DNA from: Prorocentrum cordatum
Lineage: Eukaryota; Sar; Dinophyceae; Prorocentrales; Prorocentraceae
Direction: 5' to 3'
Assembly (NCBI GenBank): GCA_963575745.1
Contig: CAUYUJ010014546.1
Span: forward strand, 239,719 to 303,718
Length of the DNA stretch: 64,000 nt
Each line of letters starts with the position of its first letter. Within the stretch, counting starts at the first letter, position 1. Below, one piece after another: positions 1 through 9,136 of this stretch. Made by a program: the position numbers and the translations under genes. The notes below the pieces were generated by a model that was not told the origin of the DNA, made no database searches, and saw only the letters and a list, made by a program, of their open reading frames with translations.

Positions 1-1157
1 ACGGAGAACGCTCCGCTGTTGCGACGAGGCGCCCCGTCCCTTCCCAATAGCCAGGGCGAGGGGCATGTTGTCGACGAGGCAGACGATCCCGCGGCCGAAC
101 GCAGAGGGTCACCTGAGCTGATGGCGGAGCGCCGAGCCAAGGGCGAGCCCTTCCGCGCGGTAGATGTCGAAGAGTCCCGCCAGGCGAAGGAGTGCGTGAC
201 TGCCCAGGCGTCGCCCACGAGCAAGTTGGGGTCGACCTCACCAAAGGACTTGTCCCAGTTCTTGGCCTCGTCCGAGGGCAGCCGCCCAGGGTCGCGTAGC
301 ACTGCGGCCGCGCCGGCAGCCCCAAGCGCGTGCTCGCGGGCTCGCGCGGACTCTTCGAAGAGGTACCTCCGCCGCTCGGCCGCGCGGCCAATCTGGGCGG
401 CGGCCTCGGGGTCGCAGCGGCGGCGGCGCACGCCGCGGCCCCAGCCTGAGGCATCGCTGGCGGTGATCTCGTCGTGCCACTGGGCGTCGGTAAACACCGC
501 GAACAGCGGGGGCAAGGAGCGGACCTGCCAGAGCTCGCGGCGGACCGCGGGCCAAAGGGGGGGCACCTCGTCCCGTGCGGCCTGAATGAAGGCGTGCACG
601 CCGTCGAAGATGGCGGGCGAGCAGCGCTTGAGGAGCGTGGCCCACGTGCAGTGCCCGACGACGATCTCGACGATGGCACCGCGCACCCTGGGCCGCCGCA
701 GGAGCTCCTCGATGGCGTAGCGCAAGCGCCAAACCCGTCTGGCCGACACCCGCGCCGTGTGCTTGCGTCCGTCAAGGTCGAGGCCGACGAAGCTCGCATG
801 GCGCGTGGCGTCGACCTTCTCGTGGGCCACGAACCCGAGCGACGAGAGCTCCTGCTCGACCTTGCCCGCCGCGGCCTGCGCCTTGGCGCGCTGACACCCT
901 GCGACCAGATAGTTGTCGACGTAGGCAGCGCCTGCGGCAGGGCGTCGAGGTCCGAGACGGACACCGAGGCTGCGGTCGCGGACATGCTGCTCGGGCGCGA
1001 TCCTCGCGCGAGCCAGCGACGCCTCGGAGACGCGCTGGCAGAGGTGCAGGGCCCAGGACCAGCCCATCGGCAAGACGGTGAGCTCGGGAAGCAGCCAGTC
1101 GGTCGCGCGCAGTGGCACCCCATCAAGATGAGAAGCTCCAGCCAGCCCTGCACGAAC
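1..1157 (-). pseudogene. Reverse transcriptase C-terminal part and RNase H start
   Basis: After the G10 shift the frame encodes box B (LPMGWSWALHLCQRV) and box C (AYVDNYLVAG, that is YVDN rather than YVDD). A connection domain follows, with CTWATLLKRCSPAIFDG, then an RNase H-like first strand with a candidate Asp (TASDASGWGRGV). Further on the homologous frame changes. In the third frame AEGLALGSALRH supplies the RNase H Glu and LVDNMPLALAIGKGRG the next Asp, but a TGA (111-109) lies between them. YVDN is, from memory, usual in this dinoflagellate family, so by itself it does not show inactivity; the shifts and the stop do. Confidence 0.75.
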
Positions 1158-2055
1158 GGGGGGGGGGCGAGAAGAACTCGCAGAGGCCCTCCGGGGCGCG
1201 CATCGCGTAGAAGGCGTTCGAGATGTCCCCGCTACTGAACCACGTGTTGCCGCTGCCCTGCGTCTCCATGCGTGCGAGCGCGCCGCCGCTGGGCAGCTCG
1301 GTGCAGGGGGGCGGCTTGAAGGGGGTGTTGCTGATGCGGGTGTCGAAAACCAGCCGCTGCTGTTCTGACTTCTTGGCGACGACGAAAACTCCCAGGAGGC
1401 CGCGACGGCCGCGGGCGGGCGACAGGCGCAGCATCCCGCGGGCCAGCAGCTCGGCAATGAACTCGCCGTAGGTAGTGGGGTGCCGCAGCTTAGGATCGAT
1501 GTAAGGTTGGGCGAGGCCGAGGTCGCGACGCGACGCAGCCGCCTCCACAGGCGGGCGAAGCATGTGGGCGTTCCAGTCCTGCAGCCACAAACGGTCAGCC
1601 TCCAAGAGCGCGGACTCCAACGCGACGGGCGCCGAGCCACCAGAAGGCCAGGGCACGAGGTCCTTGCTGTAGGACGCCATGTCGCCGCGCCCCGCGGTGT
1701 AGAGCGGGCAGCTGGAGCATATGTCAGAGAGCGACGAGGACGGAGAGACGTCAGCTGGCGGGCCGCCGAACTTGACGTACTGGTCAGCGATGTAGTCGAG
1801 CGACTTCCGCTGCAAAACCGGAGACAGTTTGCGCGCAGGCGGCGAGCCGCCACCAGCCAGCCAGTTGAGCATGTCGACGCCGTCGTTGGCCCAGTCGAGC
1901 CGCGCCTGGCAGGGGCCGCCCTTGTCAGCGTGCTGGAGGCCACCAGGAAGCAGATGAGGGAGAGGAAAGACGTTTCGCCGACGACTGACCGTCATGACGT
2001 GGGGGCCACGGCGGCAGGGGCGAGTGGCTGAAGGGGAGCCCTCCGGGGGAGCCAA
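1123..2055 (-). pseudogene. Reverse transcriptase, N-terminal part (fingers, box A)
   Basis: The frame carries a palm entry segment (GMLRLSPARGRRGLLGVFVV, then RLVFDTRISN). It then has box A, SSGDISNAFYAMRAPEG, where the Asp of GDISNAFY is the expected first catalytic residue. The frame dies at the run of ten Gs (1158-1167). Dropping one base there resumes RT sequence at once in the neighbouring frame, so the break is either a homopolymer mutation or an assembly error. The product would be an RNA-directed DNA polymerase. Confidence 0.8.
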
Positions 2056-2094
2056 GGCCCCGGCGGCCGCTGCAGGTCTGCGAGGGGAAGGAGG

Positions 2095-2574
2095 CTAGCT
2101 CTTGCCCGCCTTCCCGCCGCCGCCGCTCTGCGCCGCCCCGCGGGCGCCAGCGGGCGGGTGGAGCAGCTGCCGCTCCTCGCGCGCCTTGCGGCGCTCCTTC
2201 GCAATGGCCGATTCGGCGGCAAGCTGCTTGGCGATCCACTCCGAGGGGGCGGGCGCGACCATGGCCCCGCGCGTGGACTGCGCCCCAGTGAAGAAGAACT
2301 GTTCGTCTCCCCCAGGCCCCGGCGAGCGCGAGCTGACGAGCTTGTCCTTGCGCCGCTCCTCGCATAGCTGCAGCTGGCGCGCCGCGAGCTCCAAGCAGGC
2401 GAGGTTGGAGCCGTCGACCTGGTCGTGCGACTGTGCCGCCTGCATGATTTTCGAGCACTCGAAGTGCATGCTGAAGATGGGGTCGTCTGGGGGCGCGCCC
2501 GCGCCCAGGGCTGCCTTCCAGGAAAGGTGATGGCCCAGAGGAGACCCACCATTCTCCACCTGGTAGGTCGCCAC
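2095..2574 (-). pseudogene. Gag-like region of retroelement 1, part 2 (linker to RT)
   Basis: This is in the same frame as the preceding and following pieces, between in-frame stops. It contains the motif pattern SEWIAKQLAAESA followed by KERRKAREER, which precedes RT in dinoflagellate elements of this kind as I know them. A helical, charged segment (ACLELAARQLQLCEERR) lies before it. The TAG at 2097-2095 interrupts the run into the RT. Function is inferred from architecture. Confidence 0.6.
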
Positions 2575-2604
2575 CCAGTGATAGGTGGTTGGGCCTGGGA
2601 CAGG

Positions 2605-3261
2605 TCAGTCTGGGAAGGCCGTCGGCCGCATGAGCTGCACGCTGTCCCGATATTCACGATGCCGCTGGCCCTGGCGACCGTGCGCCGTCGGCAGCGCGCG
2701 GAGGTCACCCGCGCCCTCGCCAGGCGAGCCGCCGGGAGGCGGCGCCGCAGCAGCGGGGGCAGGAGCTGGCCCATCAGGGGGAAGCCCAGCGACCAGGGCG
2801 GCCAAGCCCGCGAGTCCTCCGCCAGCATCGGGCACCGCGGCAGCGGGAGGCGCGGCGGGGGCACCAGCGGGGGCTGCCCCAGCGGCCGCAGCGCCCATGG
2901 CGACAGGGGCGCCCGCTGCGATGCCGCCGTCAAGGGGCCCAGGCCCTCCTCCAGCGGCGACCACGGCATCGGGCGCACCGCCGACACCTCCAGCCCCAGC
3001 CCCCTGAGCACTGTCAGCACCACCACGACGACCATCGTGTTCCGCGAGCTTCGCCGCCCCGACGGCGCAGGCCTGCGCGACCTGGGCCACAGTTGGCGCG
3101 ACGGCGAAGTCGTACCTCCTGATGCCGGCGGGCAAGACGGCCCCGAGGGGGGCAACACCAGCAGGCCACTCCTTCCACCAGTTGCGCACGTCGGTGTTGG
3201 CGGCGTCGCACTCCTCGACGTACACGTCGAAGTCGGGGGTGAGCACCGCGAAGTGCTCCAC
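2605..3261 (-). pseudogene. Gag-like region of retroelement 1, part 1
   Basis: This piece encodes EHFAVLTPDFDVYVEE, an acidic and aromatic opening, followed by a long Ala/Gly/Pro-rich low-complexity segment. It ends at TGA (2607-2605). Reading on in the same frame goes straight into the next piece (WVATYQVENGG), so the TGA looks like a nonsense mutation, or a readthrough site, inside one polyprotein. I infer a gag or structural role from position only. No zinc knuckle is visible. Confidence 0.55.
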
Positions 3262-3289
3262 CGAGCGAGAAGCGCCCTCGGCCTCCAGT

Positions 3290-3958
3290 GCGCGGCGGCC
3301 GCCAGCCTGGCGAGTCGGACGCAGCGGGGCCCTCGTCCGTCAGCACGGGCGGAGGGGGGGCGCGGCGCGCGCAAGCGCAGCGAGCCGCCTGAGCGCCGAG
3401 CGTCACCGCCTCGCGTGCAAGCTCGGCCGCCAGCAGGAGCAGGCACCCGAGCACGGCCTCCCAACCCAGGGAGGACCGCCCGCCGCCGTCCGCCTCGCAA
3501 GGGGGGCAGGCGGGGCAGGGGGAGGGGCAGGTCCGAGCCGCCTCCCTCGCGTCCAGCGCGGCCGCCAGGCAGTCCGCCAGCGGCACCTGGACCCCGGCGG
3601 CCTCACCCGGTGCCGGGAACGGGCCCGCCTGCGCAGGCGGGGCAGCAGCTCCCGCGGGCGTCCGCGGCGCCGGGGGCGGGGGCGGCTGCGCGGGGCCCGC
3701 GCGCCACCACCAGCGCGCCAGGAGCAGCACGCCGAAATGACCTGCGAGCGGGAGGCCGAGTCCGATGCCAGCGAGGCGCATCGGGTGGAGGGCCTCTCCC
3801 TCCAGAAAAAGAGACTTGAGCAGTCGCGGTTGCGGATCGACGGCAACCTGAGAGCAACGCGCCACCGCGACGGCCTTCGGTTCACAAGAGATGAAACGTG
3901 CCAACACAGCCATCATCATCCCCACCACCATGTCCCCCCGTTGCCCACCACAACACAC
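3290..3958 (-). pseudogene. N-terminal membrane-segment region of retroelement 1
   Basis: An open minus frame encodes two hydrophobic stretches, at about residues 61-81 and 168-188 (the second contains VLGCLLLLAAEL). Between them is a Pro/Ala-rich linker and a Cys/Pro cluster (CPSPCPACPPC). The frame ends by shifting near 3300 into the gag-like frame that starts with EHFAVLTPDFDVYVEE. The arrangement of a membrane segment plus a Cys/Pro cluster ahead of gag-like sequence fits what I know of this RT family, but no function is established. The true start codon is unclear; 3958 is only the first available ATG. Confidence 0.45.
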
Positions 3959-4059
3959 ACTCCTCGAACCTTGCTACCCCTACTGCTCCCCTTCTCCTCC
4001 CCTTCCCCTCATCTCCTCATCCCTCCCACCTCGAGAGTGGCGTCCCCGGGAGCGGGAAG

Positions 4060-4275
4060 CCCTCACTCCTCCTGCTCCCTTTCCTCCTCCTTCTCCTCCT
4101 CCTCCTTCTCCTCCTCCTCCTCGTCCTCCTCCTGCTCCTCCCACTCCACCTCCTCCTCCTCCTCCATTTCCTGCTGCATGTCCTCCTCCTTCTCCTCCTT
4201 CCTCCTACTCCTCCTCCTCCTCCTCCTCCTCCTCTTCCTCCTCCTCCTCCTCCCCGTCCTCCTCTTCCTCCCCGT
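4060..4275 (+). repeat. (CTC)n triplet array
   Basis: A pyrimidine-rich CTC/TCC array with a few interruptions, 3' of a less pure CT-rich lead-in from about 3960. It lies just upstream of the minus-strand retroelement 1. Confidence 0.9.
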
Positions 4276-4502
4276 CCTGGCGCGCGGAGCGCGCCGGGGG
4301 GCGGCGCCAGGGGGCGGCGCCAGGAGGGCCCGGCGCCTGCCCAGGAAGTCCGCGTGGGTCTCCGAAGGTGTATGCGTCTGGACCTCTCTTGGGCTACGCT
4401 GTGGCCATGATTTCGAGGCGAACTCAGCCGTGGCGGGGGGCGAAGGGGAGCGGCATTGGCATCCTTTCCTCCTCGGGTATGTCGCCTCGTGCCGTCCGAG
4501 CT

Positions 4503-4633
4503 CACGAGGAGGAGGAGGAGGAGGAGGAGGAGGAGGAGGAGGAGGAGGAGGAGGAGGAGGAGGAGGAGGAGAAGGTGGACGAGGAGGAGGAGGAGGATGA
4601 GGCGGAGGAGGAGGAGGAGGAGGATGAGGAGGA
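4503..4633 (+). repeat. (GGA)n triplet array at left end of composite repeat A
   Basis: A nearly pure GGA array that directly abuts the first unique bases of composite repeat A (GACCAGTGTGAA). With the CTC array at 4060-4275 it could form a long-range purine/pyrimidine inverted pairing. Confidence 0.9.
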
Positions 4634-5400
4634 CCAGTGTGAACCCAAGAGTCACGATGTTGGATAAACCCTCCCTCCAAACTCCCTCTTCATATGCCCC
4701 ATACATCGGTTCATGTCCTCTGAGGGAACTGCCTCGTTGGGAAACAACCGTTTGAAGACCCTGAAGCATGCCAAAACATTGTTCTCGGGATTCCAACACC
4801 AAGATCAACCAGACTGTTGCGTCTTGACGATCTTGAATCGGGCCAGAACGCCATTCCTGGGACGTCAACACCGCGAATTAATGTAACTGTTGCACCCTCT
4901 TGATCCTGCATCTCTCCAAAACACAATTTCTGGTACCTTGATCATGGGAATCCGTGAAGTTCTTGCAATTTGTTTAAACAATGTGCGCGGTGCTAAGGCG
5001 AGAACCACATTTTGAAAAAGGACCACCCTCAATCCGTGAAGCTTTTGCAACTTCAAACAAGAATGTCCGCGGCGCTAAGGCGGGAACCACATTTGAAAAA
5101 CATCCGCCCTCAATCCGTGAAGCTCCTGTGAATTCGTAGAACGAATGCACGCGGCGCTAAGGCGAGAACCACATTTTGAAAACCACCCGCCCTCAATCCG
5201 TGAAATTCTTACAATTTTTGATAACTAATGTACGCGGCGCCAAGGCGAGAGCCACGTTTGAAAACGACCCGCTCTCCAGCTGCGAAGCTGTTGCCAACTT
5301 TCAGCTTCAAAGTCATGACTCCTGAGGGAGTCTCGGGCGAAACGCCCGGCCCGCGCTAAAAACTGGCCTCGGGGTGCGACAGGGAGGAATTATGTATCAG
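4634..5400 (+). repeat. Composite repeat A (dispersed, with 82-bp internal tandem)
   Basis: This module has three parts. Its left block of about 310 bp begins GACCAGTGTGAACCCAAGAG. Then come four 81-83-bp tandem units (starts 4949, 5031, 5112, 5195; core CGCGGCGCTAAGGCGAGA). The right block contains GTCTCGGGCGAAACGCCCGG and GCGACAGGGAG. The same three blocks appear reverse-complemented at 25165-25850 and 25916-26783. All three copies abut GGA-type sequence at both ends when read in their own orientation. No coding potential was recognised. Confidence 0.85.
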
Positions 5401-5990
5401 GAAAAGGAGTGGAGGAGGAAGAAGGTTGTCCCTGGAGCAAATATCAGCTCTTCGGCCGCTTGGACGTTGGCCGTGTGGGGGGGAGGGGCAGCTTACGGCC
5501 AGACGCCGAGTGCGCACCCCTCCCAATCGTCCCCCTCCGCCTCTCTCTCCCCCTCCTTCCTGGCCCTCTCCTCATTTCTCCCCCTCCCCATTCCTCCCCC
5601 TCATCGTCATCGTCCTCCTCTTTCACCTCCAGCCCGCTCCTCCTGCTCCGCGGCGGCGTCGCAGCCGCCGCATCCGCCGCTGCCACCGAGGAATTGGGCG
5701 AGGAGGAAAAGAAAAATGAACTGCCTGCGCGAGGCCGTCCAGGCAGAGGGGCCAGCGGGCCACGGGCTCAAATGGCTCGAAAACGCCCCGTGCCCTCCGA
5801 GCTCACGCCGCCAGCACGACCTCCACCAGGCGGCTGCAGGCCCCCTGCGCGCCGACGGACACCGCCGCCGCCTGCCCGAGCGCCTGGCAGAGCAGGCCCT
5901 CCGACGCCCTGCTCGGGCACTGCGGGCGCACGGCCTGCATCTCGTCACAAATGCCGCTCACCAGCTCCTGGGCCAGCCGTCTGGCAGCAC
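5401..5990. other. No gene recognised; CT-rich and GC-rich sequence
   Basis: It begins with an imperfect GGA tract (5402-5432), the purine flank of composite repeat A. A pyrimidine-rich stretch follows at about 5515-5640. The rest is GC-rich sequence with no recognisable protein. Confidence 0.5.
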
Positions 5991-6058
5991 TGGCCTCCCT
6001 CCTGCTCCTCCTGCTCCTCCCTCCTCCTCCCTCCTCCTCCTCCTCTTCTTGCTCGCCC
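5991..6058 (+). repeat. Short (CTC)n array
   Basis: A CTC-rich tract that faces the GGA array at 6110 across about 50 bp, so the pair can fold into a hairpin. Confidence 0.8.
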
Positions 6059-6109
6059 CTCCTTGGGACCCAAGCAGGTGGGTGTGGCGAGGAAAAACCA
6101 GAGCCGCAG

Positions 6110-6479
6110 GACGGAGGAGGAGGAGGAGGAGGAGGAGGAGGAGGAGGAGGAGGAGGAGGAGGAGGAGGAGGAGGAGGAGGAGGAGGAGGAGGAGGAGGAG
6201 GAAAGGAGGAGGAGGAGGCGGCGGAGGAAGTGGAGGAGGAGGGGAAGAGGAGGAGGAGGAGGAGGCGGAGGAAGGGAAGAGGAAAACGATGAGGATGATG
6301 ATGAGGATGCGGATGATGATGGTGATGCCGATGCCGGTCATGACGATGATGAAGAGGAGGGGGAGGAGGAGGAGGAGGAGGAGGAGGAGGAGGAGGAGGA
6401 TGAGGGGGAGGAGGAGGAAGAGGAGGAAGAGGAGGAGGAGGCGGAAGCGGAGGACGAGGAGGATGACGACGAGGAGGAT
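6110..6479 (+). repeat. (GGA)n array, 3' side of the spliced-leader retrogene
   Basis: Pure GGA to about 6205, then interrupted GGA/GAT/GAC triplets to 6479. It borders the 3' end of the minus-strand retrogene. An equivalent purine array borders the other end at 8596, so the retrogene sits inside purine-triplet DNA. Confidence 0.85.
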
Positions 6480-6574
6480 ACACGAGATACGAGATATAAG
6501 AGGGACGCAGTGTCCCGTCGGAACCGCCGCCGCCCGCGCTCAGGGCACGGGCGGGGCGACCTTCCCTGAGCGTA

Positions 6575-6606
6575 GGCCGAGCCTGGGTTTAACCCCAGGC
6601 TCGGCC
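6575..6606 (-). other. Perfect 13-bp stem-loop spanning the retrogene stop codon
   Basis: The arms GGCCGAGCCTGGG and CCCAGGCTCGGCC enclose a six-base loop that holds the TAA stop of the ORF on the minus strand. The CCTGGG...CCCAGG core is also found in the LINE 3' stem at 27643-27672. Confidence 0.75.
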
Positions 6607-8556
6607 CACGCCGACCTTGAAGAACCACTCCATGGCGCACGGGCCGAAGCGGTCCAGGCGGCCGTACGTGCACAGCACGCGTACTTGAGACCCACTGCAG
6701 CACGTCCACCTCCATCTCGATGGGTTGCCCACCGCACGCGGGCCGAAATGCTCGTACAAAGGGTCGTCAGCGCTCTCCCCGCTTTCGCTCTCGTCGCTGT
6801 CCTCCTGCTCGAAGGACTGGAGCTGGCGGGCACGATCCCGCAGAGCAGCAGTAGCGCGTCGGTCGCGACGATGCCCGCCATGCTTGAGGATCGTGGTGTC
6901 CAGCAGCGGTGGAGGCAAGGTGCGCGGGAGCAGCCAGCTAGGCGGGCGCCGCTCGGCCTCGACGTTCTGATCGTCAAGGCACTGCAAGCACCAGCGCAGC
7001 GCCGCGTGGCGCATCCCGCGGGGCTGCTGGTATGTCCTGCGCGAGCCGTCTGGCAAGGTCGTCGAAACGGCACGGCCACGGATGACCTCGACCATTTCTT
7101 GCCAGCGCGTCTCATTGGCGTCGGTGACCACATCTTTGAAATCCTGCTTGAACTCCGTGTGGTCGCCGATCTTGGCCGCCAGCACCGCGTCAGCCTGGCG
7201 ATCTTGCCGCTCCAGCAGTGGCCATGTGGCCGCAGGGCCCTCAGACCCCAGGGCAGGGCGGGAGGACACCGCCGCGGCGCGCGCCAGGCGCGCGGCCTCG
7301 GCCACAGTGTCAGCCAGCCTGGCCGCAGCGCGCTTGAGGTGGGCGTCCCCGTCGGCGAACTCCTGAGACCCCGTGTGGTCGTCGCCGACGTGCCCAGGGC
7401 CCATCCTGCCGTCTACCGAGGACTGCGTCCCGGCACTGCAGGGACCCCGCCGTCTACCGAGGACTGCGTCTCGGCACGGCGAGGGACTCGTAGGGCCCAT
7501 CCTGCCGTCTACCGAGGACTGCGTCTCGGCACTGCAGGGACCCCGCCGTATACCGAGGACAGTGTCTCGGCACGGCGGGGACTTTTGTGTGGTGCCTCCA
7601 GGCTCCTGGTGAGCAGCACCCAAAATACCAGCGACAAGATGAAAAGCTCCGCGAAACCCTTCAGCATGAGGCTGACCTTGAAGATCAGCGCCAGAAACCT
7701 CACCAGCGCAGCAGCCCCCGCTAAGGACTGCCGCGGGGTGGGCTGTCAGATAGACGGCGACCGCAGCACTGCACGCGGCTGCCGGCGGCGGTGGCTCGGC
7801 CGTGCAGGCCGTGGCATCGCCGTCCTCCTCGACGGTCACGTCGAGCTCCGCGTCGTCGCAGGACTCCTCATGGAATCCCGTCTCGCACTCGGTCGCCTGG
7901 CCCTCTTGGACGAAGGGCGCGACCGTATCCAGCTGGATCGGCACCCGGTCCTCGCAGTAGTCGGGCGCGATTGCGCCGACGAGGCCGAGGGGGACGAATA
8001 CAGGCGCCTCCGCCCGCAGCACACTCTCGTGTGGCAACACAGCCGTGTCCACCTTGACTGCGCTCGCCACAACAGCAGCTACGCAAATCTCGACCACGCA
8101 ATCCACTGCAGCCGAAGGCGTCGCTGCAAGAAGCGGCTGGTGCCTCGCTTTGTCGCCGTCGCTAATGATCTCCATGCCTCTGTGCACGAAGTCTATGTCC
8201 ACGTCGAGCGTCTTGGCCACCGCGCGCAGTGCATCGCCCAATCGATGCATGTGGCGGCCAAGGGCGACGTCAGCCCTGTGGTGCAGCAGCAGCGCCCTGC
8301 CGAGGCTGACGAGGCGATCCTCAAGGGCGGCCGCCAGGTCCGTGGGGGGAACCAGCACCGCCACCGCAGCAGCGGCAGCAGCCGTCGCCGTGGCCCCGTC
8401 CCGCTCCAGGGCTCGCTCTCTGCGCAGCCTGCGCGCAAACGTGGCCGCCGAGCGTCGGGCCCAGGCCTGCCCGCAACGTGTCCCTGCTCCAGACATCGCC
8501 CCAGAGGGCGCCGCCCGAGGGCTTCCCGCAACCATCATGCCCGAACCGCGCGCCAT
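6589..8556 (-). CDS. Unidentified 655-residue ORF behind the spliced leader
   Basis: I do not recognise this protein. The start at 8556 is chosen because it is the first ATG after the spliced leader. Features seen: an Ala/Arg-rich N-terminus with an Ala run; a region with an acidic patch (VTVEEDGDATA); a short repeated segment (RRGPCSAETQSSVDGRMGP and relatives, encoded by the minisatellite at 7411-7580); a charged helical segment (EFKQDFKDVVTDANETRWQE); an acidic Ser stretch (EQEDSDESESGES); and an aromatic C-terminus (CAMEWFFKVGVGRAWG). The stop lies in the loop of a hairpin. A neighbouring frame at about 7690-7580 encodes a strongly hydrophobic stretch (FAELFILSLVFWVLL), so a frameshift may be hidden here. 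The frame also stays open upstream through the GGA array, which is not evidence of coding. Confidence 0.4.
   Translation of the reverse strand: MARGSGMMVAGSPRAAPSGAMSGAGTRCGQAWARRSAATFARRLRRERALERDGATATAAAAAAVAVLVPPTDLAAALEDRLVSLGRALLLHHRADVALGRHMHRLGDALRAVAKTLDVDIDFVHRGMEIISDGDKARHQPLLAATPSAAVDCVVEICVAAVVASAVKVDTAVLPHESVLRAEAPVFVPLGLVGAIAPDYCEDRVPIQLDTVAPFVQEGQATECETGFHEESCDDAELDVTVEEDGDATACTAEPPPPAAACSAAVAVYLTAHPAAVLSGGCCAGEVSGADLQGQPHAEGFRGAFHLVAGILGAAHQEPGGTTQKSPPCRDTVLGIRRGPCSAETQSSVDGRMGPTSPSPCRDAVLGRRRGPCSAGTQSSVDGRMGPGHVGDDHTGSQEFADGDAHLKRAAARLADTVAEAARLARAAAVSSRPALGSEGPAATWPLLERQDRQADAVLAAKIGDHTEFKQDFKDVVTDANETRWQEMVEVIRGRAVSTTLPDGSRRTYQQPRGMRHAALRWCLQCLDDQNVEAERRPPSWLLPRTLPPPLLDTTILKHGGHRRDRRATAALRDRARQLQSFEQEDSDESESGESADDPLYEHFGPRAVGNPSRWRWTCCSGSQVRVLCTYGRLDRFGPCAMEWFFKVGVGRAWG
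7411..7580 (+). repeat. Minisatellite within the retrogene ORF
   Basis: Four copies of TACCGAGGACTGCGTCTCGG start near 7411, 7452, 7507 and 7548. The spacing of 41, 55 and 41 shows a duplicated 96-bp pair (32 codons). Each unit contains a small stem, CCGAG and CTCGG around an 8-base loop. Confidence 0.85.
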
Positions 8557-8573
8557 GGGGGATTCGAGCCAGG

Positions 8574-8595
8574 CTTGAACCAAAATGGCTACGGA
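8574..8595 (-). other. Relict dinoflagellate spliced leader
   Basis: On the minus strand the 22 bases start TCCGTAGCCATTTTGG. They match the canonical dinoflagellate leader (DCCGTAGCC..., 22 nt) except for C to T at position 17, and end TCAAG. The leader lies 17 bases upstream of the ATG at 8556 and its 5' base abuts the GGA/TCC array. The length and identity make a chance match unlikely. Confidence 0.85.
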
Positions 8596-9136
8596 GGTGA
8601 CGACGAGGAGGGTGAGGGAGAAAAGGATGAGGAGAAGGAGGAGGAAGTGGAGGAGACGGAAACGGATGAGGAAAAGGGGGGGATGAGGATGCGGATGAGG
8701 ATGGGGATGCTGTTGATGATGGTGGTGCTGCTGGTGATGCCAATGATGATGCAGATGACCATGGCGATGATGCTGATGATGACAATGATGGAAAGAAGGA
8801 GGGGGAAAAAGGAAGAGGAAGAGAAGGAGGAGGAGGAGGAAGGATAGCACGAGGAGGGTGAGGAGGAGGAGGGCGAGAAGGAGGAGGAGGAAACGAAGGA
8901 GGAAGAGGAGGAGGAAAAGGAGGAAGAGGAGCAGGAACAGGAACAGGAACAGTTGGAACATGAGGGGGAGGAGGAAAGGGAGGAGGAGGATGATGATGAT
9001 GAGGAGGAGGAGGAGGAGGAGGAGGAGGAGGATAACGATGAGGAGGAATACGAAGAAGAGGAGGAGGAGGAGGAGGAGGAGGAGGAGGAGGAGGAGGAGG
9101 ATGAGGAGGAGGAGGAAAAGGAGGAGTAAAAATATA
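8596..9136 (+). repeat. Long purine triplet array (GGA, with GAT patches)
   Basis: Interrupted GGA/GAA triplets with GAT/ATG-rich patches around 8680-8790, and pure GGA runs at about 9000-9030 and 9056-9105. It ends GGAGGAGTAA beside tandem-duplication copy 1. The ORFs read through it (poly Arg/Glu/Gly, or Leu/Ser on the other strand) are low-complexity artefacts. Confidence 0.85.

Larger units (their letters stand above)
1..3960 (-). mobile_element. RT-RNase H retroelement, cut by left window edge
   Basis: A minus-strand retroelement reads from about 3960 down past position 1. In order it has a membrane-segment N-terminus, a gag-like region, a reverse transcriptase with A, B and C boxes, and the start of an RNase H. 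The parts at 3261-1123 lie in one frame, broken only by TGA at 2607-2605 and TAG at 2097-2095. A further frameshift lies near 3300, a one-base shift at the G10 run (1158-1167), and another between about 160 and 240. No terminal repeats, integrase or recombinase are visible; the 3' part is outside the window. The layout resembles RT-RNase H elements I know from dinoflagellate genomes. Whether it is LTR-type or DIRS-type cannot be decided here. It is inactive as read. Confidence 0.8.
6480..8595 (-). mobile_element. Probable processed retrogene with spliced-leader relict
   Basis: This minus-strand unit begins with a spliced-leader copy (8595-8574), has a 17-base leader to an ATG (8556), a 655-codon open frame and about 105 bases after the stop, and then enters a GGA/TCC array. 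A spliced leader is added in trans to dinoflagellate mRNA, so finding it in DNA joined to an ORF indicates reverse transcription of a mature mRNA followed by insertion. No poly(A) tail is visible at the 3' junction. The 5' junction shares TCC between the array and the leader. Confidence 0.7.

Noticed and set aside
1992-3500. 502-codon minus ORF overlapping retroelement 1
   Set aside because: A shadow frame of the gag-like and RT region. The recognisable motifs are in the neighbouring frame.
8557-8573. tRNA T-arm-like GGCTCGAATCC beside the spliced leader
   Set aside because: No acceptor, D or anticodon stems fit around it; it is the short leader between the spliced leader and the ATG.
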